From a bacterium (GTDB taxonomy: Bacteria; Myxococcota_A; Bradymonadia; UBA7976; UBA1532), in contig JAUHYW010000002.1 of the NCBI GenBank assembly GCA_030426085.1, positions 62,001 to 126,000 of the forward strand: a stretch of 64,000 bases of DNA, written 5' to 3'. The translations under genes and the position numbers were made by a program. The notes under the pieces were generated by a model. The model ran no database searches. It was not told the DNA's origin and worked only from the letters and a program-made list of their open reading frames with translations. Positions 12,764 through 23,637 of the stretch are shown in pieces (the stretch's first letter is position 1; each line of letters begins with the position of its first letter).

Positions 12764-13201
12764 TCAGCTCGCCTTCTCGGCCCCGTAGCCCGGCGGCAGC
12801 AGCTCGATGATCGCCATCTCGGCGTTGTCGCCCAGCCGGTTGCCGACCCGAACGATCCGGGTGTAGCCCCCGGGGCGATCGATGAAGCGCTCTGCCAGCT
12901 CGCCGAACAGCTTCTGCAGGGCATCCCGGTTGCGCACCGTCTTGCCCGCCTGTCGCACGGCGGCCACCCGAGCCATCTCGAGGCGCTTGCGCTCCTCGGG
13001 CGCGGCGCCTTCCACGACGCTCAGCGCGTTGCGCCGACCCTGGGTGATGAGCTTCTCCGCGATGCGCCGCAGCTCCTTGGCCTTGGCGACGGTCGTCTGG
13101 ATCCGCTCTTCTTCGATCAGCGAGGTCACCATGTTGCGGAACATCGCATCACGATGGCTCGAATTGCGGCCGAGCTTTCGGCCCGATTTGCGGTGACGCA
13201 T
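12764..13201 (-). CDS. rplQ: 50S ribosomal protein L17
   Basis: A 145-residue L17, which sits near the peptide exit tunnel. The N-terminus [17 protein letters not shown] is the family signature. It has the usual length plus a short C-terminal tail (GYGAEKAS). It is the last gene of the alpha-type cluster, 32 bp after rpoA, and is followed by a hairpin terminator. Most likely translated from the rpsM-rpsK-rpsD-rpoA-rplQ message. Confidence 0.97.
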   Translation of the reverse strand: MRHRKSGRKLGRNSSHRDAMFRNMVTSLIEEERIQTTVAKAKELRRIAEKLITQGRRNALSVVEGAAPEERKRLEMARVAAVRQAGKTVRNRDALQKLFGELAERFIDRPGGYTRIVRVGNRLGDNAEMAIIELLPPGYGAEKAS

Positions 13202-13233
13202 GACTCGTGACTCCTAAACCCGCCGCCGGACGC

Positions 13234-14238
<1,005 letters not shown>

Positions 14239-14344
14239 CTGATCCTCCAGATAGGAACCAGCCGGGGGAGACCACTCCTGACGCCCTTCCTCTCCTCGAA
14301 GGGCGCCGGCACCACCTCTCACCCGGCCGATGGGTTGTTGCTTG

Positions 14345-14971
14345 CTACTTGCTGTAGAGCTCGACGATGAGCTGCTCGTTGATCGGCAGCGTCAGCTCGT
14401 CCCGGACAGGCTCGCCCTTCACGGTGCCGGTCCAGTCCTTCTTGTTCATGTCGAGCCACGAGGGACGGGGGCGCCGATCGGCCGCCTCGAGCGAGGCGAC
14501 GATGCGACCCACCTTGCGGCTGCGCTCCTTGACCGCCACCACGTCACCCGGCCGCACGCTGTACGACGGGATGTTGACCTTGCGACCGTTGACCGTGAAG
14601 TGGTTGTGACGCACGAGCTGACGCGCCTCGGTCCGGCTCGAAGCCATGCCCAGGCGGTACACCACGTTGTCCAACCGACGCTCGAGCAGAGCCAGCAGAT
14701 TCTCGCCGGTCACGCCCTTGGCGCGGTCGGCGCGCTGGAAGTACAGCCGGAACTGCTTCTCGAGCACCCCGTAGATCCGCTTCACCTTCTGCTTCTCGCG
14801 CAGCTGGTCGCGGTAGTCGCTGGCGCGCATGCGCCCCTGCCCGTGCATGCCGGGCGGGTACGGACGCCGATCGAAGGAGCACTTCTCGCTGTAGCACCGC
14901 TCTCCCTTGAGGAAGAGCTTCGTGCCCTCCCGACGGCAGAGACGGCAGACGGGGCCGTTGTAACGGGCCAT
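14345..14971 (-). CDS. rpsD: 30S ribosomal protein S4
   Basis: A 208-residue S4, a primary 16S rRNA binder that nucleates 30S assembly. The N-terminus keeps four Cys (9, 12, 26 and 31) that form a zinc site, so this is the zinc-binding C+ form. The S4 RNA-binding domain is at ~97-160 ([22 protein letters not shown]). It is 10 bp after rpsK. In many bacteria S4 represses its own operon; no specific target structure was identified here. Confidence 0.97.
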   Translation of the reverse strand: MARYNGPVCRLCRREGTKLFLKGERCYSEKCSFDRRPYPPGMHGQGRMRASDYRDQLREKQKVKRIYGVLEKQFRLYFQRADRAKGVTGENLLALLERRLDNVVYRLGMASSRTEARQLVRHNHFTVNGRKVNIPSYSVRPGDVVAVKERSRKVGRIVASLEAADRRPRPSWLDMNKKDWTGTVKGEPVRDELTLPINEQLIVELYSK

Positions 14972-14981
14972 GTTCGACCTC

Positions 14982-15377
14982 TCAGACCCGCCGCCGCTTG
15001 GGCGGCCGGCAACCGTTGTGGGGGATCGGCGTCACGTCACGGATGTGGGTGATCTTGAAGCCGGCGGTGTTCAGCGCCCGCAGGGCGGCCTCGCGACCGG
15101 CCCCAGGGCCCTTCACGTAGACCCCGATGGAGCGCATCCCATGCTCCTGGGCCTTGCGGGCGGCGTCCTCCGCGGCGAGCTGCGCGGCGAAGGGCGTGCT
15201 CTTTCGGCTGCCCTTGAAGCCTCGCGACCCGGCCGACGACCACGCCACGCAGTTGCCCTGCACGTCCGTGATCGTGACGATCGTGTTGTTGAAGGTCGCC
15301 TGGATGTGGGCGATCCCCGACTGGATGTTCTTGCGGACCTTCTTCTTGCCGCTCTTCGACGACGCGTACTTGGCCAT
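14982..15377 (-). CDS. rpsK: 30S ribosomal protein S11
   Basis: A 131-residue S11 of the 30S platform that helps form the mRNA exit channel. A Lys-rich N-terminus is followed by [15 protein letters not shown], with the family C-terminus [12 protein letters not shown]. Normal length, ATG 15377. It sits between rpsM (22-bp gap) and rpsD, the standard alpha-cluster order. Confidence 0.97.
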   Translation of the reverse strand: MAKYASSKSGKKKVRKNIQSGIAHIQATFNNTIVTITDVQGNCVAWSSAGSRGFKGSRKSTPFAAQLAAEDAARKAQEHGMRSIGVYVKGPGAGREAALRALNTAGFKITHIRDVTPIPHNGCRPPKRRRV

Positions 15378-15399
15378 GCCGTTACCCCGTAGCCCGCAG

Positions 15400-15771
15400 C
15401 TACTTCTTCTTCTTCTTGGTCACGACGCGCCGCGGGCCCTTGCGGGTCCGAGCGTTCGTCCGGGTTCGCTGCCCGCGTACGGGCAGCCCTCGCCGATGGC
15501 GCAGACCGCGGTAGCACCCGAGGTCCATCAGCCGCTTGATGTTGAGCTGGACCTCACGCCGCAGATCACCCTCGACCTTGAAGTCGTCGTCGATGACCTG
15601 ACGGATGCGCCGTACGTCCTGCTCCGAGAGCATGTCGCTGCGCATGTTGGGGTCGAGCCCACACTTTTCGACGATCCGGACGGCGCTCGACCGTCCGATG
15701 CCGTGAATGTAGGTCAAAGCGATGACGATCCGCTTGTTTCGCGGAAGGTCGACGCCGGCGATGCGTGCCAT
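15400..15771 (-). CDS. rpsM: 30S ribosomal protein S13
   Basis: A 123-residue S13 of the 30S head, contacting the P-site tRNA and the 50S B1 bridge. Starts [14 protein letters not shown] and ends in the Lys-rich tail typical of the family ([12 protein letters not shown]). Contains the helix-two-turns-helix segment around [10 protein letters not shown]. It is the first large gene after rpmJ, 18 bp downstream of its stop. Confidence 0.97.
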   Translation of the reverse strand: MARIAGVDLPRNKRIVIALTYIHGIGRSSAVRIVEKCGLDPNMRSDMLSEQDVRRIRQVIDDDFKVEGDLRREVQLNIKRLMDLGCYRGLRHRRGLPVRGQRTRTNARTRKGPRRVVTKKKKK

Positions 15772-15789
15772 CTTCGTGCCTCCTACGGC

Positions 15790-15903
15790 TCAGCCCTGCC
15801 GCTGCTTGTGCCGCGGGTTCTCGCAGATGACCCGCACATGACCGTGCCGGCGAATCACCTTGCACTTGTCGCAAATCCGCTTCACCGAAGCTCGGACCTT
15901 CAT
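15790..15903 (-). CDS. rpmJ: 50S ribosomal protein L36
   Basis: A 37-residue L36 read directly from the bases: [20 protein letters not shown], continuing to a C-terminus ending KQRQG. Zinc ribbon ligands are Cys11, Cys14, Cys27 and His32, so it is the zinc-dependent form. It lies between secY (91-bp gap) and rpsM, as in the E. coli arrangement; the adk, map and infA genes often found before it in other phyla are absent. Confidence 0.95.
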   Translation of the reverse strand: MKVRASVKRICDKCKVIRRHGHVRVICENPRHKQRQG

Positions 15904-15994
15904 GGAAACTCCCTCGTTGCCGACCCTTGGACCCGTCGGCGCCAACCGCGGACGAGTTCGCCGCGTAGCGGCGGTCGGACCTCACACCGGGCCG

Positions 15995-17317
15995 TCAGAC
16001 GGCTCGGCGTTCGCGAATGCGGGGGCCCTTCTGCTCGGAGAAGCCCTCGTAGTCGCGGGTGATCATATGACTTTCGATCTGTTGCACCGTGTCGAGCGCG
16101 ACGGACACGATGATCAGCAGCGACGTCCCGCCGAAGTAGAACGACACCTTGAACATGTCCTGCACGAACATCGGCACCACGCACACCGCGGCGACATACA
16201 GCGCGCCGCCGAACGTGATCCGGGTCAGCACGTGGTCGATGTACTCGGCCGTCTTGGTGCCGGGGCGGATGCCGGGGATGTAGCCCCCGAACTTCTTCAG
16301 GTTCTCGGCCACGTCGACCGGGTTGAACATGACCGACGTGTAGAAGAAGCAGAAGAAGATGTTCAACGCGCTGAACAGGACCATGTAGCGCCAATCGCTG
16401 GGATTGAGCGCCGCCTGTACCGGCTGCATCCACTCCGCCTCGGTCCAACTCGCCACCGAGGTGGGGAACATCAGGATCGACGAGGCGAAGATCGGCGGGA
16501 TCACGCCCGCCATGTTGACCCGCAGGGGCAAGTGCGTCGACTGAGCCGCGCCCACCCGGTTCCCGACGAGCCGTTTCGCGTACTGAATCGGGATCCGTCG
16601 CTGGCCCCGCTCGATGAAGCAGATGAAGGCGATGACCCCAAACGCCATTCCGGCGAGCGCGATGAGCTGGAACGCCGACATCTGCTCGCCAGCGACCATC
16701 TCGCGAATCTGGAGCAGCGCGTCGGGTAGCCCCGCCACGATGCCGGCGAAGATGATCAGGCTCATGCCGTTGCCGACACCGCGCTCGGTGATCTGCTCAC
16801 CGAGCCACATGATGAAGGCAGCCCCGGTCGTCAGGGTCAGCACGGTCATGAAGCGGAAACCGATCGTCCCGGGGGCGTGCACGATCTGACCGCTGCCAGC
16901 CTGCGAGTTGAGGTTCTCCAAGTACAGCGCGATGAAGAAACCCTGAAGGATCGACAGCACGATCGTGGCGTATCGCGTCCACTGGTTGATCTTCTTGCGC
17001 CCCTGCTCGCCCTCTTTGTTGAGCCGGTCGAGCGTGGGGATCACGACCGTGAGCAGCTGGAAGATGATCGACGCCGAGATGTACGGCATGATGCCGAGCG
17101 CGAAGACGCTCAGCTGCTCGATCGCACCACCACTGAACATGTTGAACAGGCCCAGGAAAGTATTGGACTGACTTTCCATGAACCGGATCATCTCGCCGCG
17201 GTCGACACCGGGCAGGGTCACGAAGACCCCGATCCGATACACCGCGAGCAGCGACAGCGTGAAGATGATGCGCCGCCGAAGCTCGGTGATCTGGAATATT
17301 CTGATGATGGTGTTCAC
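15995..17317 (-). CDS. secY: Preprotein translocase channel SecY
   Basis: A 440-residue inner-membrane protein with ten predicted transmembrane segments, the first near 18-38 and the plug region around [17 protein letters not shown]. It forms the SecYEG channel with SecE, whose gene is in this block; secG is not. The start is GTG 17317 (GTG AAC ACC), 12 bp after rplO. The C-terminal cytosolic tail ends RERRAV. Position after rplO is the universal spc-cluster order. Confidence 0.97.
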   Translation of the reverse strand: MNTIIRIFQITELRRRIIFTLSLLAVYRIGVFVTLPGVDRGEMIRFMESQSNTFLGLFNMFSGGAIEQLSVFALGIMPYISASIIFQLLTVVIPTLDRLNKEGEQGRKKINQWTRYATIVLSILQGFFIALYLENLNSQAGSGQIVHAPGTIGFRFMTVLTLTTGAAFIMWLGEQITERGVGNGMSLIIFAGIVAGLPDALLQIREMVAGEQMSAFQLIALAGMAFGVIAFICFIERGQRRIPIQYAKRLVGNRVGAAQSTHLPLRVNMAGVIPPIFASSILMFPTSVASWTEAEWMQPVQAALNPSDWRYMVLFSALNIFFCFFYTSVMFNPVDVAENLKKFGGYIPGIRPGTKTAEYIDHVLTRITFGGALYVAAVCVVPMFVQDMFKVSFYFGGTSLLIIVSVALDTVQQIESHMITRDYEGFSEQKGPRIRERRAV

Positions 17318-17329
17318 GGCATCCTCGAG

Positions 17330-17782
17330 TCAGCTCTCGACGAGCTCGACCTGCCCACCGGCGGCGGTGATCTTGTCGATGGCCGCCTTGCTGAACTTGT
17401 GGGCCCGGATCGTCAGGGCCGTGTCGCAGTCCCCATGGGCGAGGATCTTGAGGAGATCCATCCCCTTCTTGACCATGCCCCGGGCCCGCAGCGCGTTGAT
17501 GTCCACCACCGCGCCGGCCTCGAAGTCAGCGAGCTGGCCGAGGTTGACGACGGCGTACTCGACCCGGTTGCGGGGGGTGAAGCCGCGCTTGGGCAGGCGG
17601 CGGGCGAGCGGCATCTGGCCGCCCTCGAAGCCGAGACGGGGCTTGGAGTTGCCGCGCCGGGCCTTCTGACCCTTGTGGCCCTTGCCGCTGGTCTTGCCCC
17701 AGCCGGAGGACTCCCCGCGGCCGACCCGCTTCTTCTTGCGGACGGCGCCGGGGGCGGGCGTTAGATTGCTCAGTTCGCTCAT
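17330..17782 (-). CDS. rplO: 50S ribosomal protein L15
   Basis: A 150-residue L15. The Gly/Lys-rich N-terminal extension (SNLTPAPGAVRKKKRVGRG) threads into 23S rRNA, followed by the HKGQKARRG motif and a globular C-terminus. It contributes to late 50S assembly. It lies 4 bp after rpmD and 12 bp before secY, in the same message. Confidence 0.97.
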   Translation of the reverse strand: MSELSNLTPAPGAVRKKKRVGRGESSGWGKTSGKGHKGQKARRGNSKPRLGFEGGQMPLARRLPKRGFTPRNRVEYAVVNLGQLADFEAGAVVDINALRARGMVKKGMDLLKILAHGDCDTALTIRAHKFSKAAIDKITAAGGQVELVES

Positions 17783-17786
17783 GGCT

Positions 17787-17969
17787 CTACTCGTTGACCT
17801 CTTGCCACTCCACGAGGTGAGCGACCTTGGCGAGCATCCCGCGGGTCGCCGACGTGTCGGGCAGGATCCGCTCCCGGTTCATCCGGGTGAGACCCAAGCC
17901 CTTCAGCGTCGCCCGCTGCTTCGGCGAGCGGCCGATGCCGCTCTTGGTCTGGGTGACCTTCAGCTTCAT
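17787..17969 (-). CDS. rpmD: 50S ribosomal protein L30
   Basis: A 60-residue L30: [18 protein letters not shown]..., with the family motif [13 protein letters not shown]. Full-length bacterial type without extensions. It sits between rpsE (14-bp gap) and rplO. L30 is dispensable or missing in some phyla, so its presence is a small taxonomic hint. Confidence 0.96.
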   Translation of the reverse strand: MKLKVTQTKSGIGRSPKQRATLKGLGLTRMNRERILPDTSATRGMLAKVAHLVEWQEVNE

Positions 17970-17983
17970 GGCACCGGTCCTCT

Positions 17984-18493
17984 TCAGGGCAGTTGGTGGC
18001 TCAGTTCGTCGACCGACTTGCCGCGCCGGGCCGCCATCTCGGACGGATCGACCAAGTTGCGGAGCGCGTCGATGGTCGCGTGGATCACGTTGTGCTGGTT
18101 GCTCGTGCCGAGCGACTTGGTCAGCACGTTGTTGATGCCGGCCGCCTCGAGCACGGCGCGCACTGCGCCGCCCGCGATCACGCCGGTACCAGGGCTGGCC
18201 GGGCGCAGCAGGACCCGACCGGCGCCATGGTGCCCCACGATCTCGTGGGGGATGGTGCCGTTGATCACGGGCACCTTGAACATGCTCTTACGAGCACGCT
18301 CATTCCCCTTCCGAATCGCCTCGGGCACTTCGTTCGCCTTGCCGAGAGCCGCTCCCACGCTGCCGGCGCCGTCCCCGACGACCACCAGCGCGCTGAAGCT
18401 GAACCGGCGGCCACCCTTGACGACCTTCGCGACCCGATTGATGTTGACGACCTTGTCGATCAGGTCGGGATCGTTATCTCTGAGCATCGCCAA
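17984..18493 (-). CDS. rpsE: 30S ribosomal protein S5
   Basis: A 169-residue S5, needed for decoding accuracy and mRNA unwinding at the entry channel. It contains [19 protein letters not shown] and the double-stranded-RNA-binding fold. The start is TTG 18493: GGAGC lies about 7 bases before this TTG, whereas the in-frame ATG two codons on is too far from it. Unlike its neighbours it is preceded by a 141-bp gap containing a strong promoter, so it can start its own message. Confidence 0.95.
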   Translation of the reverse strand: MAMLRDNDPDLIDKVVNINRVAKVVKGGRRFSFSALVVVGDGAGSVGAALGKANEVPEAIRKGNERARKSMFKVPVINGTIPHEIVGHHGAGRVLLRPASPGTGVIAGGAVRAVLEAAGINNVLTKSLGTSNQHNVIHATIDALRNLVDPSEMAARRGKSVDELSHQLP

Positions 18494-18557
18494 TTTGATA
18501 GCTCCGCTGCGAACGGCCGGGAAACAAGCAGACGCGCCCCTGTGTCGGGAGCGCCGC

Positions 18558-18587
18558 GTTCTACCCCAACCGTAGATTGCATGTCAA
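18558..18587 (-). promoter_or_regulatory. Internal promoter before rpsE
   Basis: On the minus strand, TTGACA (18587-18582, perfect -35), an 18-bp spacer and TAGAAC (18563-18558). Transcription would begin near 18550, leaving a ~57-nt leader to the rpsE TTG start. It sits in an unusual 141-bp gap inside the spc cluster. Confidence 0.7.
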
Positions 18588-18634
18588 CTGCGTGCGCGCT
18601 TCATTCTCGACCCCCCACATCGGGCGTCGCGAAA

Positions 18635-19000
18635 CTAGAAGCGCAGCCCGCCTTCACGGGCACCGTCGGCCAGCGCCTTGACCCGCCCGTGGTAGATGAA
18701 GCCATTTCGATCGAAGACGACAGCCTCGATGTTCTGCGCGAGGCAGCGCTGCGCGAGCAGCTTGCCGACCCGCGCCGCAGCCTCGGTCTTCTTCTCGTCC
18801 TTGGCGTCGGTCAACTCCGCATGCAGGGTCGACGCCGTCGCCAGGGTACGGCCGGAGCGATCGTCGATCACCTGCGCATAGATGTGCCGATTCGAGCGGA
18901 AGACGCTCAGGCGCGGCCGTTCGGCCGAACCGGAGATCCGCTTTCGAATCGAACGCTTGCGCCTGAGCCGCGCCGCGACTTTCTTGTTGCTCACCGCCAT
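18635..19000 (-). CDS. rplR: 50S ribosomal protein L18
   Basis: A 121-residue L18 that binds 5S rRNA together with L5. Basic N-terminus ([17 protein letters not shown]) and the conserved [18 protein letters not shown] core. It is 19 bp after rplF. The long gap and promoter before rpsE follow it, so the two halves of the spc cluster can be separately controlled. Confidence 0.97.
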   Translation of the reverse strand: MAVSNKKVAARLRRKRSIRKRISGSAERPRLSVFRSNRHIYAQVIDDRSGRTLATASTLHAELTDAKDEKKTEAAARVGKLLAQRCLAQNIEAVVFDRNGFIYHGRVKALADGAREGGLRF

Positions 19001-19019
19001 TGCCGGTTCTCCTGGGGCC

Positions 19020-19559
19020 TCAGCGGGCGCCCGACTTGCCTTCCTTGCGCCGGATCGTCTCGTCGGCGTACTTGACGCCCTTGCCCTTGTAGGGCTCGGG
19101 CGGGCGGAAACTGCGGATCTCGGCCGCGGTCTTGCCGACGCGCTCCCGGTCGATACCGGAGATGGTCAACCGGGTCGGCGACTCGATCTTCGCCTCGATG
19201 CCCTCCGGGATCTCGTAGTAGATCGGATGGCTGTAGCCGAGGGTGAAGATCAGATATTCCTTCTTGCTCTCGACGCGGTAGCCGACGCCGACGATATCGA
19301 GCGTCTTGCTGAAGCCGGCGCTGACCCCGGTGATCATGTTCTGGATCAACGAGCGGGTCAGTCCGTGCATCGCACGCGCCGTGCGGCCGTCATTGTCCCG
19401 ACTCACCACCACATGGCCGTCCTCCTGACGGAGGCCGACATGAGGGGGCAGATCCCGCGCCAGGGTGCCTTTGGGCCCCTTCACGCTGATCTGGCTGTCG
19501 GAGAGCTCGACCGTGACGCCCGATGGCACGGGCACCGGCTGCTTGCCAATGCGCGACAT
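19020..19559 (-). CDS. rplF: 50S ribosomal protein L6
   Basis: A 179-residue L6 made of two duplicated alpha/beta domains. It starts [15 protein letters not shown] and contains the family C-terminal motif [15 protein letters not shown]. It lies near the factor-binding site of the 50S. 22 bp after rpsH, 19 bp before rplR. Confidence 0.97.
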   Translation of the reverse strand: MSRIGKQPVPVPSGVTVELSDSQISVKGPKGTLARDLPPHVGLRQEDGHVVVSRDNDGRTARAMHGLTRSLIQNMITGVSAGFSKTLDIVGVGYRVESKKEYLIFTLGYSHPIYYEIPEGIEAKIESPTRLTISGIDRERVGKTAAEIRSFRPPEPYKGKGVKYADETIRRKEGKSGAR

Positions 19560-19581
19560 GTCCTTCTCCTTACCGGCCGGC

Positions 19582-19980
19582 TTACCAGACCGAGCAGAGG
19601 TGCTCGCCGCCGATGTGCAGCGACCGCGCCTGCTTGTCGGTCATGACACCCCGCGACGTCGACAGGATGGCGACGCCGAGGCCATGGCGCACACGCGGCA
19701 GATTCTTGGCCTTCACATAGGCCCGCCGGCCGGGCTTGGAGACGCGCTCGAGGTGCGTGATCACCGGCAGATTGTCCGGGGTGTACTTGAGGTACACGCA
19801 GATCACGTCCTGCTTGTCATCCTGGATGACCTTGAAGTTGCGAACGAAACCCTCCTCGAACAGGAGGTTGACGATGCGCAGCTTCAGGTTCGAGGCCGGA
19901 ATGAGCACCTTGTCATGCCGGACCGCCGACGCATTGCGGATTCTCGTGAGCAGATCGGCGATCGGGTCGGTCATTCCCAT
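19582..19980 (-). CDS. rpsH: 30S ribosomal protein S8
   Basis: A 132-residue S8, an early 16S rRNA binder. It starts MGMTDPIADLLTRIRNA and ends in LSTSRGVMTDKQAR...GGEHLCSVW, the family signature. In E. coli S8 represses the spc operon by binding near rplE; here the rplE-rpsH spacer is 79 bp, has a hairpin and lacks rpsN, so the usual regulatory context is altered. Confidence 0.97.
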   Translation of the reverse strand: MGMTDPIADLLTRIRNASAVRHDKVLIPASNLKLRIVNLLFEEGFVRNFKVIQDDKQDVICVYLKYTPDNLPVITHLERVSKPGRRAYVKAKNLPRVRHGLGVAILSTSRGVMTDKQARSLHIGGEHLCSVW

Positions 19981-20059
19981 GGGTCTCTATCCTCAGTCCC
20001 GCGGTCGCCGTCGGCGACCGATTGAGGCGCAAGGCGCCGCTGATGTCGACGACTCGGTC
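19981..20059 (-). promoter_or_regulatory. rplE-rpsH spacer with hairpin; rpsN missing
   Basis: This 79-bp spacer is where rpsN (S14) usually sits. It encodes no S14-like peptide. It contains an 8-bp dyad CGGTCGCC/GGCGACCG around 20000-20020, which might be a translational operator or a processing site. Confidence 0.5.
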
Positions 20060-20617
20060 CTACCGAGCCCCGGCCGGCCGGCGGAACGGCATACCGAGAT
20101 GGCGCAGCAGCGCGCGGCTCTCCTCGTCGGTCTCGGCTGTCGTCACGATGGTGACGTTCAGCCCCTTGATCTTGTCCGTCTTGTCGTAGTCGATCTCCGG
20201 GAAGATGATGTGCTCCCGGATACCCAGCGAGTAGTTCCCGTGACCGTCGAAGCCCTTGGGGCTGACGCCGCGGAAGTCGCGCACTCGAGGCAGCGCCACG
20301 TTCAGCAGGCGGTCGAGGAACTCCCACATCCGCGCTCGGCGCAGGGTGACGGCGCAACCGATGGCCATGCCCTGCCGCAGCTTGAAGCCGGCGATGGAGC
20401 GCTTGGCTCGGGTGACCACGGCCCGCTGACCCACCAGGTCGCTCAGCTCCCGCTGTGCGCCCTCGATGATCTTCGGGTTCTGCACCGCCTCGCCGAGGCC
20501 CATGTTCGCCACGACCTTGACGATCTGCGGAACCTGGTGCGGGTTGCCGTACTTGAACTCCTCCTGGAGCGCCGGCACGACCGTCTCCCGGTACTTCGAC
20601 TGAAGCCGCGGAGTCAT
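20060..20617 (-). CDS. rplE: 50S ribosomal protein L5
   Basis: A 185-residue L5, which binds 5S rRNA and contacts the P-site tRNA. Contains [20 protein letters not shown] and [21 protein letters not shown]. The ATG at 20617 overlaps the rplX stop by ATGA (4 bp), so the two are coupled. Normal length with a short Arg-rich tail. Confidence 0.97.
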   Translation of the reverse strand: MTPRLQSKYRETVVPALQEEFKYGNPHQVPQIVKVVANMGLGEAVQNPKIIEGAQRELSDLVGQRAVVTRAKRSIAGFKLRQGMAIGCAVTLRRARMWEFLDRLLNVALPRVRDFRGVSPKGFDGHGNYSLGIREHIIFPEIDYDKTDKIKGLNVTIVTTAETDEESRALLRHLGMPFRRPAGAR

Positions 20618-20988
20618 CGGAACACCTCACCGGTCTTGACGCACATACGGACCTTCTCGATCCGCGTCGGCGGCGTGTCGAAGCTCGCGAGGGCGGCCTG
20701 CTTGGTGGTGAAGTAGTCCCCACCGGCACCAACGTAGCGGTGGCTGGTGCGCACCCCATGCTCGAGCTTTTCCGAGTAGAGGAGGACGTTCGATGCGTGG
20801 ATCGCCGCCTCCTTCTCCTTGATTCCGCCTTCGGGGTCCGTCGGTCCCGGCCGCTGGTGCCGCTTGACGATGTTCAGACCCTCGATGACGACCCGGTTTC
20901 GCTTTCGGTCGACACGGAGCACCGTGCCGGTGCGGCCACGCTCTCTGCCGGCCATCACCTGGACCACATCACCGGTCTTGATGTGCAT
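20614..20988 (-). CDS. rplX: 50S ribosomal protein L24
   Basis: A 124-residue L24, which starts 50S assembly. The KOW motif occupies residues 2-32 ([19 protein letters not shown]). It is longer than the ~105-residue E. coli protein because of a C-terminal segment after SEKLEHG ([20 protein letters not shown]...). 27 bp after rplN, overlapping rplE by 4 bp. Confidence 0.95.
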   Translation of the reverse strand: MHIKTGDVVQVMAGRERGRTGTVLRVDRKRNRVVIEGLNIVKRHQRPGPTDPEGGIKEKEAAIHASNVLLYSEKLEHGVRTSHRYVGAGGDYFTTKQAALASFDTPPTRIEKVRMCVKTGEVFR

Positions 20989-21015
20989 CGATTCGTCCCC
21001 TCTTCTCGCCGGTCC

Positions 21016-21384
21016 CTACAGGACCTCGGGCGCGAGCGAAACGATCTTCATGAACCGCCGCGCCCGCAGCTCGCGGGCGACCGGTCCGAAGATGCGCGTT
21101 CCGATCGGCTCGTTGGCATCGTTGATGAGCACCGCGGAGTTGACGTCGAACTTGATATAGGAGCCGTCCGAGCGTCGGATTTCCTTCTTGGTGCGAACGA
21201 CCACCGCGCGCCTGACGTCGCCCTTCTTCACCCGAGAGTTGGGCAGGGCTTCCTTGACGCTGACGACGATGATGTCCCCGATGGACGCGTACTTGCGCTT
21301 CGAGCCGCCAAGGACCTTGATGCACTGCATCCTCTTGGCACCCGAGTTGTCCGCGGCCGTCAGGACCGTCTGCATCTGGATCAC
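21016..21384 (-). CDS. rplN: 50S ribosomal protein L14
   Basis: A 122-residue L14 at the subunit interface (bridges B5/B8). It starts [18 protein letters not shown] and carries [21 protein letters not shown], the family signature. Standard length, 43 bp after rpsQ. No unusual features. Confidence 0.97.
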   Translation of the reverse strand: MIQMQTVLTAADNSGAKRMQCIKVLGGSKRKYASIGDIIVVSVKEALPNSRVKKGDVRRAVVVRTKKEIRRSDGSYIKFDVNSAVLINDANEPIGTRIFGPVARELRARRFMKIVSLAPEVL

Positions 21385-21427
21385 GTCCGTCCTCCTCGCT
21401 CGCGCCGGGCGCGAACGTCATGGCCCC

Positions 21428-21703
21428 TCAGGCCGCGCGATGAGTGATCGCCTTCATCCGCCAGCGCTTGTGGCGGCTGAGGGGACGACACTCCTCGATG
21501 AGGACAGTGTCGCCGACCCGGGCTTCGTTGCGCTCGTCGTGGACCTTGTACTTCACCCGACGGCGCACGTACTTCTTGTAAATGGGGTGCATGACCATGC
21601 GGTCGATCTGCACGACGATGGTCTTCTCCATCTTGTCGCTGACGACCACGCCGGTCCGGGTCTTGCGATGACCCCGCTCCCCGCTGCTTGCCTCAGTCAT
21701 CAC
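21428..21703 (-). CDS. rpsQ: 30S ribosomal protein S17
   Basis: A 91-residue S17, an OB-fold 16S binder. After a short N-terminal extension ([11 protein letters not shown]) it has [18 protein letters not shown] and the conserved C-terminal block [22 protein letters not shown]. Its start overlaps the rpmC stop by 4 bp (ATGA), indicating coupled translation. Confidence 0.97.
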   Translation of the reverse strand: MMTEASSGERGHRKTRTGVVVSDKMEKTIVVQIDRMVMHPIYKKYVRRRVKYKVHDERNEARVGDTVLIEECRPLSRHKRWRMKAITHRAA

Positions 21704-21921
21704 TTCGCCTCCGCACCGGCCGTCTGGCTGATCTCACGCTCGCGGATGATCGTCTCGATCCGCGCGATCGCCCGGCGCGCAGTGCGCAGGGCCGCCGTGT
21801 TCACCAGCTGCCCGGTGTAGTGCTTGAACCGCAGGTCGAACAGCTCGCGGCGACGCTCGTCGCTGAGCGCGTGCAGTTCGTCGAGGGTCTTTTCTCGAAG
21901 CTCACTGGCCTTCATGATCAC
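21700..21921 (-). CDS. rpmC: 50S ribosomal protein L29
   Basis: A 73-residue L29 at the tunnel exit, a docking site for SRP and trigger factor with L23. It is a two-helix hairpin: [20 protein letters not shown]... then [20 protein letters not shown]. It could start at ATG 21921 or two codons later (MIMK). It overlaps rplP upstream and rpsQ downstream by 4 bp each. Confidence 0.96.
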   Translation of the reverse strand: MIMKASELREKTLDELHALSDERRRELFDLRFKHYTGQLVNTAALRTARRAIARIETIIREREISQTAGAEAK

Positions 21922-22328
21922 TGCCCCCGCTTGAGGAACCGGGTCTTGATGGGCAGCTTGTGCGACGCGAGCCGCAGCGCCTCGCGCGCGATCTCTTCGG
22001 GCACGCCCTGCATCTCGTACAGCACCCGGCCGGGCTTGATGACCGCAACCCAGGCTTCGACGCCGCCCTTACCTTTACCCATCCGAGTCTCGGCGGGCTT
22101 CTTGGTGACGGGCTTATCAGGGAAGATCCGGATCCAGATCTTGCCCTGGCGCTTGACGTGGCGGGTCATCGCGATACGCGCCGCCTCGATCTGCCGCGCG
22201 GTCAACCGACCACTGTCGATGGCCTGCAGGCCGTAGTCACCGAAGTGGATGTCGGTGCCACCCTTGGCCAGGCCGCGAATGCGCCCCTTGTGGCGCTTGC
22301 GGTACTTGGTCTTCTTCGGCGAAAGCAT
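21918..22328 (-). CDS. rplP: 50S ribosomal protein L16
   Basis: A 136-residue L16 that helps position A-site tRNA. It starts [16 protein letters not shown] and contains [21 protein letters not shown] and the [24 protein letters not shown] block. Full length. It ends with a 4-bp overlap with rpmC and starts 13 bp after rpsC. Confidence 0.97.
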   Translation of the reverse strand: MLSPKKTKYRKRHKGRIRGLAKGGTDIHFGDYGLQAIDSGRLTARQIEAARIAMTRHVKRQGKIWIRIFPDKPVTKKPAETRMGKGKGGVEAWVAVIKPGRVLYEMQGVPEEIAREALRLASHKLPIKTRFLKRGQ

Positions 22329-22341
22329 GTCTCTCTCCTAC

Positions 22342-23007
22342 CTACCGTCGGCGCTCGGCGTTCCGCCCGGCCGCTCGCTGGTCATCGAGGATCTCGCCCT
22401 TGAAGATCCAGCACTTGATGCCAATGACACCGTAGGTCGTCTTGGCGATGGCGGTGCCGTAGTCGATGTCCGCCCGCAGGGTATGCAGGGGGACTCGACC
22501 GTCGTGATAGCGCTCGAAGCGACCCATCTCGGCCCCGCCGAGGCGCCCGCCGGCCGAGATCTTGAAGCCCTTGGCGCCGAACTTCATGCCGGTCTGCATG
22601 GCCTTCTTGAGCGCGCGGCGGAACGCCACTCGGCGCTCGAGCTGGGCGGCGACGTTCTCGGCCACCAGCGTCGCGTCGAGTTCGGCCTTCCGGACCTCCT
22701 GGATGTTGAGGTACACCTCACCGCTCGAGAGCTTCTCGACCTCGCGCTTGAGCTCGTCGACCCCCGCGCCGCGCTTGCCGATCACGATCCCCGGCCGCGC
22801 AGTGTACACGCTGACCTTGACCTTGTTGGCCATGCGCTCGATCTCGATCTTCGAGATCCCCGCGTGGTAGAGCTTCTTCTTGATGAAGCGCCGGAGCTTG
22901 ATGTCCTCGTGGAGCCACTCCGCGTAACGCTTCTCCTCGTACCACTTGGAGTTCCACGTCCGGATGATGCCCAGACGAAAACCGATCGGATGCGTCTTCT
23001 GACCCAC
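22342..23007 (-). CDS. rpsC: 30S ribosomal protein S3
   Basis: A 221-residue S3 at the mRNA entry site. It starts [14 protein letters not shown]. The KH domain at ~38-107 includes [16 protein letters not shown], and the C-terminal domain carries [31 protein letters not shown]. Standard length and position between rplV (9-bp gap) and rplP. Confidence 0.97.
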   Translation of the reverse strand: MGQKTHPIGFRLGIIRTWNSKWYEEKRYAEWLHEDIKLRRFIKKKLYHAGISKIEIERMANKVKVSVYTARPGIVIGKRGAGVDELKREVEKLSSGEVYLNIQEVRKAELDATLVAENVAAQLERRVAFRRALKKAMQTGMKFGAKGFKISAGGRLGGAEMGRFERYHDGRVPLHTLRADIDYGTAIAKTTYGVIGIKCWIFKGEILDDQRAAGRNAERRR

Positions 23008-23016
23008 GGTTGACTC

Positions 23017-23343
23017 CTAGCCGCGCTCGGCGAGCACGCAGGTCACGTGGCTCGTCCGCTTGTTGATTCGGGTCGCCCGCCCCTGCGCACGGGGCCGGAA
23101 TCGACGAAGGGTCGGTCCCTCGTCGACGAAGATCTGCTCGACGAAGAGGTCGTCGATGTTGGCATCGACCGCCTCTGCGTTGGCCAGGGCGCTCTCGATC
23201 AACTTCCGCACCGGCTCACTCGCCGCACGCCGGGTGAACGTGAGGATGTTGATGGCTTCCTCGACGTCCTTGCCCCGGACCAGGTTGACCACGAGCCGCG
23301 TCTTGCGCGGCGCGACCCGCAGGTAGCGAAGCTTCGCACGCAT
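23017..23343 (-). CDS. rplV: 50S ribosomal protein L22
   Basis: A 108-residue L22 whose loop lines the exit tunnel near the macrolide site. I start it at ATG 23343 ([16 protein letters not shown]): GGAGG lies just upstream and rpsS ends 5 bp before, while a longer in-frame extension is non-homologous. Contains [22 protein letters not shown]. Confidence 0.96.
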   Translation of the reverse strand: MRAKLRYLRVAPRKTRLVVNLVRGKDVEEAINILTFTRRAASEPVRKLIESALANAEAVDANIDDLFVEQIFVDEGPTLRRFRPRAQGRATRINKRTSHVTCVLAERG

Positions 23344-23347
23344 TCCT

Positions 23348-23626
23348 CTACCTCCGCTTGGCCTTCTTGTCGGCGATATGCCCCCGGAACATACGGGTCG
23401 GGGCGAACTCACCGAGCTTGTGGCCGACCATGTTCTCGGTGACGAACACCGGGATGAAACTCTTGCCGTTGTGCACGGCGAAGGTGTGTCCGACGAACTC
23501 GGGCAGGATGGTCGAACGCCGGGACCAGGTCTTGATGACCCGCTTCTGACCGGCCTGGTTCATGTCTTCGACCTTGTCCCACAGGTGGACGTCGACGAAC
23601 GGGCCCTTCTTGATCGAACGCGGCAT
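23348..23626 (-). CDS. rpsS: 30S ribosomal protein S19
   Basis: A 92-residue S19 of the 30S head. It starts [15 protein letters not shown] and carries the family C-terminal motif [24 protein letters not shown] 23626 is chosen because the frame extension upstream lies inside the rplB end and is not S19-like. 11 bp after rplB. Confidence 0.97.
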   Translation of the reverse strand: MPRSIKKGPFVDVHLWDKVEDMNQAGQKRVIKTWSRRSTILPEFVGHTFAVHNGKSFIPVFVTENMVGHKLGEFAPTRMFRGHIADKKAKRR

Positions 23627-23637
23627 CGTCCAGTCTC

